Assembly (NCBI RefSeq): GCF_033100395.1 | Contig: NZ_JAWLVJ010000011.1 | Location: 81,146-145,145 of the forward strand | Direction of reading: 5' to 3' | DNA from: Terasakiella sp033100395 | GTDB taxonomy: Bacteria; Pseudomonadota; Alphaproteobacteria; Rhodospirillales; Terasakiellaceae | Length of the DNA stretch: 64,000 nucleotides | Program-made: the position numbers and the translations under genes | Notes under the pieces: model-generated | The model's input: the letters and a program-made list of their open reading frames with translations, nothing else | What the model was told of the DNA's origin: nothing | Database searches by the model: none | Shown here: positions 29,016 through 37,423 of the stretch, in pieces | Position numbering within the stretch: position 1 is the first letter of the stretch | Layout of the letters: every line of letters starts with the position of its first letter

Positions 29016-30426
29016 GGATTACCTCCCGCGCAAGCGCACGATCATCAAAGGGCAGAATTTCATCACCTACAATTTGCCCGGTTTCATGTCCTTTACCTGC
29101 GATTACCAGCACATCACCGTCTTTCATATCTGCGATGGCGGTTTCGATGCAGGTTTTACGATCGCCAATTTCAGTTGCTTCCGGGCAGGCGACCATGATT
29201 TCTGAACGGATGGTATCTGCATCTTCACTGCGTGGGTTATCATCCGTGACATACAGCTGGTCGGCACATTCTTTGGCGACACGACCCATTTCAGGACGTT
29301 TGCCTTTGTCACGGTCCCCGCCACAGCCAAAGACGACAGAAAGCTTGCCGTTGGTATGGGGGCGAAGCGCCTTCAGTACTGTTTCAAGCGCATCTGGCGT
29401 ATGGGCGTAATCCACATAGACGCCACGTCCGATCAGTTCCAATCGACCGGGGACACCTTCCAGCTTTTCAAGCAGGGGGACCACATCATCGGCTTCAAAT
29501 TTGGAAGCCAGCACGACGCCCAGCGAGCACAGCGCATTTTCCACCTGGAAGGTGCCAGCAAGCGGCAGGGTGATGGTGTAGGTTTCCCCTTTCACCTCCA
29601 GCTTCAGCTTCTGACCTTCTTCGCAGGGCGTGGCGTCCAGCAGTTTGATGTCCTCGCCTTCTTTGCCGTATGTCAGAATGCTGTGACCGTAAGTACCCGT
29701 TGCGTCTTTCAAGGCTTCAAATTCAGGAATATCTGCATTCAAAACCGCAACCCCGCCCATGCGCAGGATATCGCTGAACAGGCGTTTTTTAGCCTTGAGG
29801 TAGCTTTCCATATCCGGATGATAATCCAGATGATCCCGGCTGAGGTTGGTGAAGGCGGCAATGCGCACATCGACCCCGTCCATGCGGTATTGATCAAGTC
29901 CATGGCTGGAAGCTTCCATCGCCAGATGCGTTACGCCATGACGAGACAATTCAGCCAGTCGTTCATGCAGACCTGCGGCATCCGGTGTGGTCAGCCCGCC
30001 TGCGATTTCCAGATCCGGTGCGGTGATACCTAATGTGCCAACGCTTGCTGCTTTCTGGCCTAGCATGGACCAGAGTTGACGGATAAAGGTCACACACGAA
30101 CTTTTGCCATTGGTGCCTGTGACAGCGGCCGACCATTTGGGTTGCGCGTCATAGAAACTGGCCGCGATATCGGCAAAGCGCAGACGTGGGTTGGGGTCAT
30201 AAACCACGATCACATCGTCGGGTGCTTCAATTTCCTGATCATTCAGGGTCAGGATGACTTTGGCGCCAGCCTTGATCGCCTGTGGGATGAAATTGCGACC
30301 ATCCACAGCCGTACCAGGCAGGGCGGCAAACAAAAAGCCGGGTTCGACTTTTCTGGAATCTACCGTGATGCCAGCCACATCGACGTTGGCATCAAATTCA
30401 GGGATGAGATCTTGCAACATTACCAT
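29008..30426 (-). CDS. murE: UDP-MurNAc-L-Ala-D-Glu--meso-DAP ligase MurE
   Basis: 472 residues. The ATP loop GTNGKSS is at 104-110. The C-terminal motif DNPRSED is the DNPR signature that selects meso-diaminopimelate over lysine, as expected in a Gram-negative cell. It starts three bases after ftsI and overlaps murF. Confidence 0.96.
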   Translation of the reverse strand: MVMLQDLIPEFDANVDVAGITVDSRKVEPGFLFAALPGTAVDGRNFIPQAIKAGAKVILTLNDQEIEAPDDVIVVYDPNPRLRFADIAASFYDAQPKWSAAVTGTNGKSSCVTFIRQLWSMLGQKAASVGTLGITAPDLEIAGGLTTPDAAGLHERLAELSRHGVTHLAMEASSHGLDQYRMDGVDVRIAAFTNLSRDHLDYHPDMESYLKAKKRLFSDILRMGGVAVLNADIPEFEALKDATGTYGHSILTYGKEGEDIKLLDATPCEEGQKLKLEVKGETYTITLPLAGTFQVENALCSLGVVLASKFEADDVVPLLEKLEGVPGRLELIGRGVYVDYAHTPDALETVLKALRPHTNGKLSVVFGCGGDRDKGKRPEMGRVAKECADQLYVTDDNPRSEDADTIRSEIMVACPEATEIGDRKTCIETAIADMKDGDVLVIAGKGHETGQIVGDEILPFDDRALAREVIHG

Positions 30427-30429
30427 GAT

Positions 30430-32121
30430 TTACCCTTTCACCTTGATGAAAAGGGCATCGCCCGGTTTATAGACTTGTTCTTCCCCAACGGATGGAGCAA
30501 TGCCCAGCATGGGACCGATGCGATCAATGACCTTTTTCGCAATCGGGGCGGCAACCCAGCCAGCCGTTGCATAGCCAAATGTCTTTTTATTGCCCACAGG
30601 CTCGTCAACCATAGCGAGGATGGCATATTTGGGGGCTTCTATGGGGAAGACACCTGCGAAGGAAGAAATCCGCGCGCGACGGTTATAACGGCCATTTTGC
30701 TGTTTATCGGCTGTGCCCGTCTTGCCACCGACACGGTAGAATTCAGAATTGGCTTTTTTGCCGGACCCTTGAAGCACAACAAGGCGCATCAGTTTGCGCA
30801 TCTGTGCCGATGTGGCTTCGCTAATGACGCGGTGGCCGGGCAGAAGATGGTCGTCTTCCTGTGTTTTCAGCAAGGTTGGCTGCGTCAAGGTCCCACCATT
30901 GGCAACCGCCGCGACCGCACTGGTCAGTTGCAATGGGGAAATGGCAATGCCGTGACCGTAGGAAATGGTCATAGTGCTGGCTTTTTGCCATCTTGCCGGG
31001 ATGAGCGGCGCACCCACTTCCGGGATTTCGATGGAAGCGGTGTTTAAAAGACCAAAACGGCCCAGATATTCACGCTGCAGATTAGTGCCTGCTTCCAGTG
31101 CGATTTGGGCAGAGCCGATGTTGGAAGAGAAAACCAGAATTTCCGGCACGCTCAACACGCGATTTTTGGCGTGGAAATCATTGATGCGGAAGCGACCGAT
31201 TTTCAACGGCTTAGTCGCATCAAACTTGTCTTTGATGTTAACAACACCACTGTCCAGAGCCATGGCGGTATTAAACAGTTTGAAGATGGACCCCATCTCA
31301 TAAACACCTTTGGAAGCACGGTTAAATCCGGCATCCCCCTTGATGGTGTTGGTGTCATTCGGGTCAAAATCAGGCAGGGAGACAAGGGAGAGAAGTTCCC
31401 CCGTCTTGATATCCATCACCACGCCTGCAGCGCCAATAGCTTTAAATTCTTCGATGGCATCTAAAAGGGCAGAACGCATAACGGCTTGTACACGCACGTC
31501 GATGGACAGCTGCAAGCCGCCATCACGGCTGAGCAGTTGCTGATCAAAGCTTTTTTCCACACCAGAAATGCCGCGGCCATCTACATCGGTGTAGCCCAGA
31601 ACATGAGCAGCCAGCGGGCCGTGCGGATAGGTGCGGCGTTCTTCGCGTTGGAAATGCAGACCGGGAATGCCCAGCAGGTTCACCTGATATTTCTGTTCCG
31701 GTGTCAGGTTGCGCACGAGATACTCAAACCGTTTGCCCGAAGATAGCTTTTTAGAGGCTTTATTCAGGCTGAGTTCCGGCAGGATACGTGAGAGTTTACG
31801 CGCTGCCATGGTCGCATCTTCACCCGCATCCAGAAAGGCTTTTGAATCCACAAACAGGGAGTCAGTTGGAAGTGAAGTGGCGATCAATGTGCCGTTGCGA
31901 TCCGTGATATTGGCGCGCGTTGTTTCAATGGCTTCGCTGGGTGGGGTCTTGACCAGCTTGGGTTCCTGATTGCCGCTCAGCATGGAAAGATCGATCACGC
32001 GTCCGGCCAGTACTAGAAACAGAACAGCAAAAACGGCACCTGCCACCATGGTGCGGTTATGTCCAGTTTCGATGGCGCGTTTGTTACGCTCTTGTTTGAT
32101 TTTTGCCCCGCGAAGTTCCAT
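30430..32121 (-). CDS. ftsI: Septal peptidoglycan transpeptidase FtsI (PBP3)
   Basis: 563 residues. A short basic N-terminus is followed by one membrane anchor (about 24-44), the PBP dimerisation domain (about 65-215) and the transpeptidase domain (about 225-555). The active-site serine is Ser278 in SIFK. The second motif is SSN at 332-334 and the third is KTG at 467-469. It is the target of beta-lactams and the partner of FtsW. It starts three bases after ftsL. Confidence 0.96.
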   Translation of the reverse strand: MELRGAKIKQERNKRAIETGHNRTMVAGAVFAVLFLVLAGRVIDLSMLSGNQEPKLVKTPPSEAIETTRANITDRNGTLIATSLPTDSLFVDSKAFLDAGEDATMAARKLSRILPELSLNKASKKLSSGKRFEYLVRNLTPEQKYQVNLLGIPGLHFQREERRTYPHGPLAAHVLGYTDVDGRGISGVEKSFDQQLLSRDGGLQLSIDVRVQAVMRSALLDAIEEFKAIGAAGVVMDIKTGELLSLVSLPDFDPNDTNTIKGDAGFNRASKGVYEMGSIFKLFNTAMALDSGVVNIKDKFDATKPLKIGRFRINDFHAKNRVLSVPEILVFSSNIGSAQIALEAGTNLQREYLGRFGLLNTASIEIPEVGAPLIPARWQKASTMTISYGHGIAISPLQLTSAVAAVANGGTLTQPTLLKTQEDDHLLPGHRVISEATSAQMRKLMRLVVLQGSGKKANSEFYRVGGKTGTADKQQNGRYNRRARISSFAGVFPIEAPKYAILAMVDEPVGNKKTFGYATAGWVAAPIAKKVIDRIGPMLGIAPSVGEEQVYKPGDALFIKVKG

Positions 32122-32124
32122 GGA

Positions 32125-32451
32125 TTATTGCTCCAACTTCACAGGTTTGGCAGCGGAATTTTCCGGGCTCTGCCAGTTTTTATCGAATTCATCCAGATTG
32201 ATCAGCTGACCACCGCCCATTTCCCCCAGATCGGTGAGGTAGCGTTTCGCCAATGCTTCCAGTCGGTTAGGATCGTTCAGGTAGCTCCATTCCGCTTTCA
32301 GGATGTGGATGGTTTCCTGTTCGTTCAAAATCTCTTTGTTCAGGCTGTGCAGTTCTTTTTCCAGTTCATCCACCTGATAGGTGATGCGAAACACCCCGAT
32401 GGACAGGGCAAGGGCAAGGAAAGCGGTCAGCGCAATGGTCAGGCGGGTCAT
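32125..32451 (-). CDS. ftsL: Cell division protein FtsL
   Basis: 108 residues. One transmembrane helix (about 5-25) is followed by a coiled coil (about 28-60) and a short tail, the normal FtsL layout. FtsL works with FtsB and FtsQ to activate FtsWI. Sequence identity in this family is low; the call rests on topology and position between rsmH and ftsI. The start overlaps the rsmH stop by four bases. Confidence 0.9.
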   Translation of the reverse strand: MTRLTIALTAFLALALSIGVFRITYQVDELEKELHSLNKEILNEQETIHILKAEWSYLNDPNRLEALAKRYLTDLGEMGGGQLINLDEFDKNWQSPENSAAKPVKLEQ

Positions 32452-33389
32452 TGATCACCCCCTGTCCAGGCGGGTGCCTCAGTGCGCAGCCCTGCGCGCA
32501 ACTTGCTGGAACGCGCACGCGGGTTTGCCCGGTTTTCCTGATCACTTGGGGCGATGGGTTTGCGGTTGATCAGCTTGAAGCTGGCTTTCGGACCTGTATC
32601 ACCCAGATCCGGTGCGTATTTATTGCCCCGTGGCATGGAACCGGAACGTTCTTTAAAGAATTTTTTGACGATGCGATCTTCCAGAGAATGGAAGGTCACA
32701 ACCACCAGACGCCCGCCTGGCTTCAGAATTTCTTCGGCCGCTGCAAGGCCGCGTTCCAACTCGCCCAGCTCATCATTTACATAGATGCGTAAGCCCTGAA
32801 AAGTACGGGTGGCCGGGTCGATCTTGTCTTTGGCCTGCCAGACGACGGAACGGACGATCTTTGCCAACTGGTTGGTTGTGGTGATGTCGCCTTCTTTGCG
32901 CGCCTCAATAATCGCACGGGCGACCTGGCGCGAACGGCGTTCTTCCCCGTATTTATAGATGATGTCGGCGATGTCTTTTTCAGCGTATGTGTTGACCACG
33001 TCGGCTGCGCTTTCCCCGCTTTGGGCCATGCGCATATCCAGCGGGCCATCTTCGCGGAAAGAGAACCCGCGATCAGCTTCGTCGATCTGGAAGGAAGAGA
33101 CTCCTATATCCAGCACGACAGCGTTCACCTTTTGATTCACAAGGGCCGCCATGTCACCATAGCAGCCCTTCAACATTGTCAGACGCTCATCCAGTTGGCT
33201 GGAGAGTTCTTTTCCGCGATCAATTGCATCAGGATCGCGGTCAATGCCAAAGACGCGGCAGCGCGCCTTATCGAGGATTGCTTTGGTGTATCCGCCACCG
33301 CCGAAGGTGCCGTCCACAATGATGTCGCCATCCTGTGGATCAATGGCTTCAACGATTTCGTTTAACAGGACAGGGATATGACCGCTCAT
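32448..33389 (-). CDS. rsmH: 16S rRNA (cytosine-1402-N4)-methyltransferase RsmH
   Basis: 313 residues (formerly MraW). It methylates C1402 in the P site of 16S rRNA. The N-terminal HIPVLLNEIVEAI and the SAM loop DGTFGGGGYTKAIL are diagnostic, as is the later VVTFHSLEDRIVK. It overlaps both mraZ and ftsL by four bases. Confidence 0.97.
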   Translation of the reverse strand: MSGHIPVLLNEIVEAIDPQDGDIIVDGTFGGGGYTKAILDKARCRVFGIDRDPDAIDRGKELSSQLDERLTMLKGCYGDMAALVNQKVNAVVLDIGVSSFQIDEADRGFSFREDGPLDMRMAQSGESAADVVNTYAEKDIADIIYKYGEERRSRQVARAIIEARKEGDITTTNQLAKIVRSVVWQAKDKIDPATRTFQGLRIYVNDELGELERGLAAAEEILKPGGRLVVVTFHSLEDRIVKKFFKERSGSMPRGNKYAPDLGDTGPKASFKLINRKPIAPSDQENRANPRARSSKLRAGLRTEAPAWTGGDQ

Positions 33390-33853
33390 GAATCGTCCCC
33401 CGTTACTTTTAGCTTTAGCGTACGTTTTGCAGCTTTTGCCCGATCAAACGCAGATTTTGCGTGGGCTTCGTATGCGGCAGGTTCCCAGATGAACATTTCA
33501 CGACCACGGCCTACAAACAGGGCCTGATCGGTAATGCCTGCATGATCGAGCAATTCCTGTGGCAGGATCACACGGCCTTCGCCGTCAAAGCTTACTTGCG
33601 TTGCATTTTCAAGGATGACAGTGGCCAAATCGTCCTGATCATCAGAGAAAAAGTCGGTTTCAGCTGTCAGGCTGTCTGACAAAAGGGTCATGAACTCTTC
33701 ACCACAAGCGGCGATAGCGGGGAATTTAAAGGAAGGATAGGCATACATCCCGCGGAAAGATTGGCCGTCAAAAGACGCGCGGAAGGGCTTGGGAACACTG
33801 GTGCGTCCCTTTTTATCTATTTTATTTAGATGCCTTCCGACAAACAGTGCCAT
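33386..33853 (-). CDS. mraZ: Transcriptional regulator MraZ
   Basis: 155 residues with two SpoVT/AbrB-like halves: DKKGRTSVPKPFR near residue 14 and DGEGRVILPQELL near residue 90. In other bacteria MraZ forms a ring and binds direct repeats upstream of its own operon. A matching repeat array is found upstream at 33961-34037. It is the first gene of the dcw cluster and overlaps rsmH by four bases. Confidence 0.96.
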   Translation of the reverse strand: MALFVGRHLNKIDKKGRTSVPKPFRASFDGQSFRGMYAYPSFKFPAIAACGEEFMTLLSDSLTAETDFFSDDQDDLATVILENATQVSFDGEGRVILPQELLDHAGITDQALFVGRGREMFIWEPAAYEAHAKSAFDRAKAAKRTLKLKVTGDDS

Positions 33854-33960
33854 GGTGGCTTTTGCCTATAAAATAAGAGTTCCAAACCAATTCCCATTGA
33901 GTAAAAGAGACACCCTCGTTAAAAAAACGAAGCGGTCAAGGCGCACCTATGTCAAAGAGA

Positions 33961-34037
33961 TGGGACGCCCTTATTATTCGATGGGATAATATGGGATACC
34001 ATGGGATTTGATGGGAGGTCAACGCAAATTGATGGGA
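33961..34037 (+). promoter_or_regulatory. TGGGA repeat array, candidate MraZ operator
   Basis: TGGGA occurs at 33982, 33992, 34002 and 34012, exactly ten bases apart, with flanking copies at 33961 and 34033, each 21 bases from the nearest core copy. Four units separated by five bases match the described E. coli MraZ site (TGGGN repeats with 5-nt spacers). Here the G-rich strand is the one opposite to mraZ transcription. The array is about 110-185 bases upstream of the mraZ start. The wider 327-bp gap (33854-34180) otherwise holds the mraZ promoter region, not precisely identified, and a long hairpin at 34077-34117. Confidence 0.7.
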
Positions 34038-34076
34038 AAAGCCGCAGAAACCAAGGCATCACAGATTGCTTGAAAA

Positions 34077-34117
34077 CTATATATAGGGGCGCGCTTATCT
34101 GTAGCGCCTATATATAG
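34077..34117 (-). terminator. Long AT/GC hairpin, probable terminator of solute-binding gene
   Basis: CTATATATA...GGCGC (34077-34092, with a two-base bulge) pairs with GCGCCTATATATAG (34104-34117). On the minus strand TTTT follows. It lies about 65 bases past the stop of the solute-binding protein gene and just before the MraZ-site array, so it would insulate the dcw promoter. Confidence 0.5.
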
Positions 34118-34180
34118 ATTTGATTCTTGCATGCAAATGGGCGCATGTTTACAAAATGTAAATGGGATCAAGGGGTTGGC

Positions 34181-34915
34181 TTAATGGATGTTGGAGAGGT
34201 TATATTTTGCAAAAATTTCCGTCAGCAGTCCGGCATCCTGCAGTTTATCCATGGCCGCACGTATTTTTCCCATGCGTGGATAGGGGGCCTGGCGACTCGT
34301 TGCGAGATAAGCACTGAAACGTTGGACTGGCTGAGAATAGGTGAATTTTAAGTCTTTTAGCTCACTGGAAACCGTATCAGCGATAATTTGGTCGGTATAC
34401 CAGGCGTCAACTCGGTTGGATTGCATCAGTTTTATCAATTCCCGGCCCTCCCCGGGAACTCGATGGACATGTTTGTAGCCTTGCTCATCCAACCAATTGT
34501 CATAGCTGGACTTCAACTGGACGCCGATTTGCATGTTATGGGCAGATTGCGGGGTCAGTTTAATGTCGTTCAGGGTTACAAACCGGGTGTGATGATCAAA
34601 GAGCTTGATGCTCCAGTCATAGCTTTTCGCCCGTGTCGGGGTCCAGGAAAGTGGAAAGATCAGGGACTGTGGTGTGGTTTGCGCCATGGCCTGCGCACGT
34701 GCCCAAGGCAATGCTATGATTTCAAACTTCAGCCCGGCTTCTTTCATGATTTCAGAGACAATTTCATACGCAAATCCAGGTTTGCCGGGATTGTCGACCA
34801 CCACACGAGGGAAATAGGAGGTATAAACTGTAACTTTCTCAGATGCCTGTGCGCTATTTGGCAATGCGCAGATCATACTGAATATACAGATCATACCTAG
34901 AAGTTGCTTAATCAT
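34181..34915 (-). CDS. Periplasmic solute-binding protein (family 3), copy 1
   Basis: 244 residues. Signal peptide is about residues 1-24 (ending SAQA). The body is a small SBP_bac_3 fold starting KVTVYTSYFPR. The protein is clearly paralogous to the product of 35025-35765 (shared WARAQ, LIFPLSWTPTRA, DNWL-EQGY and the APYPRM region). No ABC permease or ATPase gene is nearby, so it may be an orphan sensor or scavenging protein. The ligand is unknown; polar amino acids are the family default. The ribosome site AAGGAGG overlaps an inverted repeat at 34930-34946. Confidence 0.8.
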   Translation of the reverse strand: MIKQLLGMICIFSMICALPNSAQASEKVTVYTSYFPRVVVDNPGKPGFAYEIVSEIMKEAGLKFEIIALPWARAQAMAQTTPQSLIFPLSWTPTRAKSYDWSIKLFDHHTRFVTLNDIKLTPQSAHNMQIGVQLKSSYDNWLDEQGYKHVHRVPGEGRELIKLMQSNRVDAWYTDQIIADTVSSELKDLKFTYSQPVQRFSAYLATSRQAPYPRMGKIRAAMDKLQDAGLLTEIFAKYNLSNIH

Positions 34916-34929
34916 AAATCCCCTGCCTC

Positions 34930-34946
34930 CTTAGATTTAGTCTAAA
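34930..34946. promoter_or_regulatory. Inverted repeat over the ribosome site of solute-binding gene 1
   Basis: Minus-strand TTTAGA-N5-TCTAAG lies 15-31 bases upstream of the ATG, and its 3' arm runs into the AAGGAGG ribosome site. The half-site spacing is like the iron-control element bound by Irr (TTTAGA-N5-TCTAAA). It could also act as an RNA hairpin that hides the ribosome site. Both readings are inference. Confidence 0.35.
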
Positions 34947-35024
34947 GGGATGAAATGAAAAATTCAAGAGTGTGATTGGCTGCTTTTTCAGCTAAAGGTA
35001 ATTTGGCAGGTGAGGTTGGGAAGA

Positions 35025-35765
35025 TTATCGCTTGCTGTTTGAACGGATGCCATATTTGGAGAAGATGGCATCATAGCGGCCGTTTTCTCGCAGTTCGTCG
35101 AGGGCTGCGATCAGTTTGTCCATATGCGGGTAGGGGGCGGCCTTATTGGTTCCAAGATAGGTTTTAAAGGTTTGGACAGGGTCACTATAGGTAAAATTTG
35201 GATCATTCAGGCGACCAATGACACCATCACCAATGATTTGATCCACAAACCATGCGTCTATTCGATCCGCGCGCAAAAGTCTGATGAGCTCTTCGCCGTC
35301 ACCGCGTACACGATAAACGTTTTCATAGCCTTGTTCAGTTAACCAGTTATCCCAGCTTGATTTCATCTGCACGCCAATTGATCTTTTATGGGCAAGTTCG
35401 GCTGACATTTTAGGGTGATTGTAGGTGATGAAGTGTGTGTGATTCTGAAACAGTTGTAATTGCCACTCATAGTGTGGGGCGCGTGTTGGTGTCCAGGAAA
35501 GTGGGAATATCAGGGCTTGTGGGGTTGTCTTGGCCATATGTTGCGCACGTGCCCATGGAAGCGGATCAATATCGGCTTCCAGGCCTGCTGTTTCAAAGAT
35601 GGCGCTAACCAACTCATAGGCGAAGCCGCGACGTTCAGGGTCTTTGGTAACTGTGTTGGCAAAATAGGATGTAAAAACCTGTGCCTTATCCGCTTCGGAG
35701 GCAGTTATGGCGAGAGTATAAAATAGAAAAGCAAAGGCTATTTTCTGTATAATTTGTTTTCGCAT
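35025..35765 (-). CDS. Periplasmic solute-binding protein (family 3), copy 2
   Basis: 246 residues with a signal peptide of about 25 residues. It is the same family as the next gene downstream and similar along its whole length (both have LPWARAQ-MA-TTPQ, DAW-DQII-D and IF-KY blocks), so the pair arose by tandem duplication. The 109-bp gap to copy 1 holds the inverted repeat at 34930. No transporter membrane subunits are adjacent. Ligand unknown. Confidence 0.8.
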   Translation of the reverse strand: MRKQIIQKIAFAFLFYTLAITASEADKAQVFTSYFANTVTKDPERRGFAYELVSAIFETAGLEADIDPLPWARAQHMAKTTPQALIFPLSWTPTRAPHYEWQLQLFQNHTHFITYNHPKMSAELAHKRSIGVQMKSSWDNWLTEQGYENVYRVRGDGEELIRLLRADRIDAWFVDQIIGDGVIGRLNDPNFTYSDPVQTFKTYLGTNKAAPYPHMDKLIAALDELRENGRYDAIFSKYGIRSNSKR

Positions 35766-35864
35766 GACAGGTTCAACTCCATGCGCATAATTCTATATGC
35801 TGTTTTCCCAATATTCAACCACTGGATAAGGTTGATTTCAAATAATATGATTTTTTTGGCAAAA

Positions 35865-35895
35865 CAAAACGGCCCTCAACTTTGTTGAAGGCCGT
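35865..35895 (-). terminator. Intrinsic terminator after mmsA
   Basis: ACGGCCCTCAAC (35869-35880) pairs with GTTGAAGGCCGT (35884-35895) with one mismatch and a TTT loop. On the minus strand it is followed by TTTGTTTTG. It sits 16 bases past the mmsA stop. Confidence 0.8.
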
Positions 35896-35910
35896 CGAAT
35901 TATGGTTATT

Positions 35911-37401
35911 TTACTTCATGGTAGGCATTATGAAATCGGCACCGCTTCGAATGCCTGTGGGCCAGCGGGTGGTGACGGTTTTTAGTTTGGTATAGAATCG
36001 CACGCCTTCTGCGCCATGGATGGCATGATCGCCAAAAATGGATCGCTTCCAGCCACCAAAGCTATGGAATGCCATGGGCACAGGGATTGGCACATTGACC
36101 CCGACCATACCGACCTGAATACGGCTGGTAAAGGTGCGCGCCGCATCGCCATCATTGGTGAAGATGGAGGTTCCGTTGCCAAATTCGTGGTCGTTGATCA
36201 GATTGACAGCTTCATCAAAGCTCTGGCTACGCACGATACTGAGGACAGGGCCAAAGATCTCTTCGCGATAGATTTTCATTTCAGGTGTCACATGGTCAAA
36301 TAAACATCCGCCCATGAAGAAGCCTTCTTCATGCCCGCCAACCTTTAGGTCACGGCCATCGACAAGCAGTTTTGCACCTTCTTCAACACCTGTATCGACA
36401 TAGCCTTTCACTTTTTCCAGATGATCACGGGTGATCAATGGTCCCATTTCAGATGTGGTGTCCAGACTAGGGCCGACGTTCAGGTTTTTCAGGGCGGCTT
36501 TCAGTTTTTCATTCAGACGGTCAGCCACTTCATCACCCACGCAAACCGCAACGGAAATCGCCATGCAGCGTTCTCCTGCTGAACCGTAGGCTGCCCCCAT
36601 CAGGGCGTCGCATACCTGGTCCAGGTCCGCATCGGGCATAACGACCAGATGGTTCTTTGCCCCACCCAGGGCCTGCACTCGTTTGCCGTTGGCCGTGCCC
36701 GTTGCATAGATATATTCGGCAATGGGGGTGGAGCCGACAAAACTGATGGCGTCTACGTCCGGGTGTGCCAGTAATCCGTTGACGGCTTCTTTATCGCCAT
36801 TCAGCACATTGAAAACCCCGTCAGGTAATCCGCATTCCTTTAAGGCCTGTGCAATCCAGAGTGCGGCAGACGGGTCGCGCTCACTCGGTTTCAGGATGAA
36901 GGTATTACCGCAGGCAATGGCGACGGGAAACATCCACATGGGCACCATGGCGGGGAAGTTAAAGGGCGTAATTCCAGCCACAACACCCAGGGCCTGACGC
37001 ATAGAATGGCTGTCCACGCCTGTGCCGACATTTTCGGTGAAATCACCTTTTAACAGGTGGGGAATGCCGCAGGCAAATTCGACCACTTCCATACCACGGG
37101 TAACTTCGCCTTTGGCATCACTGAAGACCTTGCCGTGTTCCTGTGAAATGATTTCTGCCAACTCGTCAATGCGTTCATCCAGCAGCATTTTGAATTTGAA
37201 CATCACGCGGGCACGGCGAAGGGCTGGTGTTTCTGACCAGGCGGGGAAAGCGGCTTTGGCTGCAGCGACAGCATCGTTCAGTTCGGCGTCATCCGCGAGG
37301 TTGAGTTTATTGGTGACTTGTCCAGTTGTCGGGTTAAAGATATCGGATGTGCGCGTTGATGTGCCATCGCGGTGTGAGCCGTTAATAAAATGTCCTAGCA
37401 T
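35911..37401 (-). CDS. mmsA: Methylmalonate-semialdehyde dehydrogenase (CoA-acylating)
   Basis: 496 residues from the ATG at 37401, preceded by AAAGGAAG. An upstream ATG at 37446 would overlap the aminotransferase gene and add 15 atypical residues. This is an aldehyde dehydrogenase fold with catalytic Cys279 (GSAGERCMA). The general-base glutamate of ordinary ALDHs is replaced by Asn250 (GGAKNH), which is characteristic of CoA-acylating MmsA. It converts malonate or methylmalonate semialdehyde to acetyl- or propionyl-CoA. The aminotransferase gene 22 bases upstream would supply malonate semialdehyde from beta-alanine. Confidence 0.93.
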   Translation of the reverse strand: MLGHFINGSHRDGTSTRTSDIFNPTTGQVTNKLNLADDAELNDAVAAAKAAFPAWSETPALRRARVMFKFKMLLDERIDELAEIISQEHGKVFSDAKGEVTRGMEVVEFACGIPHLLKGDFTENVGTGVDSHSMRQALGVVAGITPFNFPAMVPMWMFPVAIACGNTFILKPSERDPSAALWIAQALKECGLPDGVFNVLNGDKEAVNGLLAHPDVDAISFVGSTPIAEYIYATGTANGKRVQALGGAKNHLVVMPDADLDQVCDALMGAAYGSAGERCMAISVAVCVGDEVADRLNEKLKAALKNLNVGPSLDTTSEMGPLITRDHLEKVKGYVDTGVEEGAKLLVDGRDLKVGGHEEGFFMGGCLFDHVTPEMKIYREEIFGPVLSIVRSQSFDEAVNLINDHEFGNGTSIFTNDGDAARTFTSRIQVGMVGVNVPIPVPMAFHSFGGWKRSIFGDHAIHGAEGVRFYTKLKTVTTRWPTGIRSGADFIMPTMK

Positions 37402-37423
37402 AGTTTCTTCCTTTCTTTGTCTC

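Noticed and set aside
29356..31047. Plus-strand frames of 225 and 323 residues
   Set aside because: Antisense to murE and ftsI, which are complete; no family motifs.
33961..34037. CRISPR-like regular repeats
   Set aside because: The units are only 5 bases at 10-bp steps upstream of mraZ, which fits an operator array and not a CRISPR. No CRISPR array or cas gene was seen in the window.
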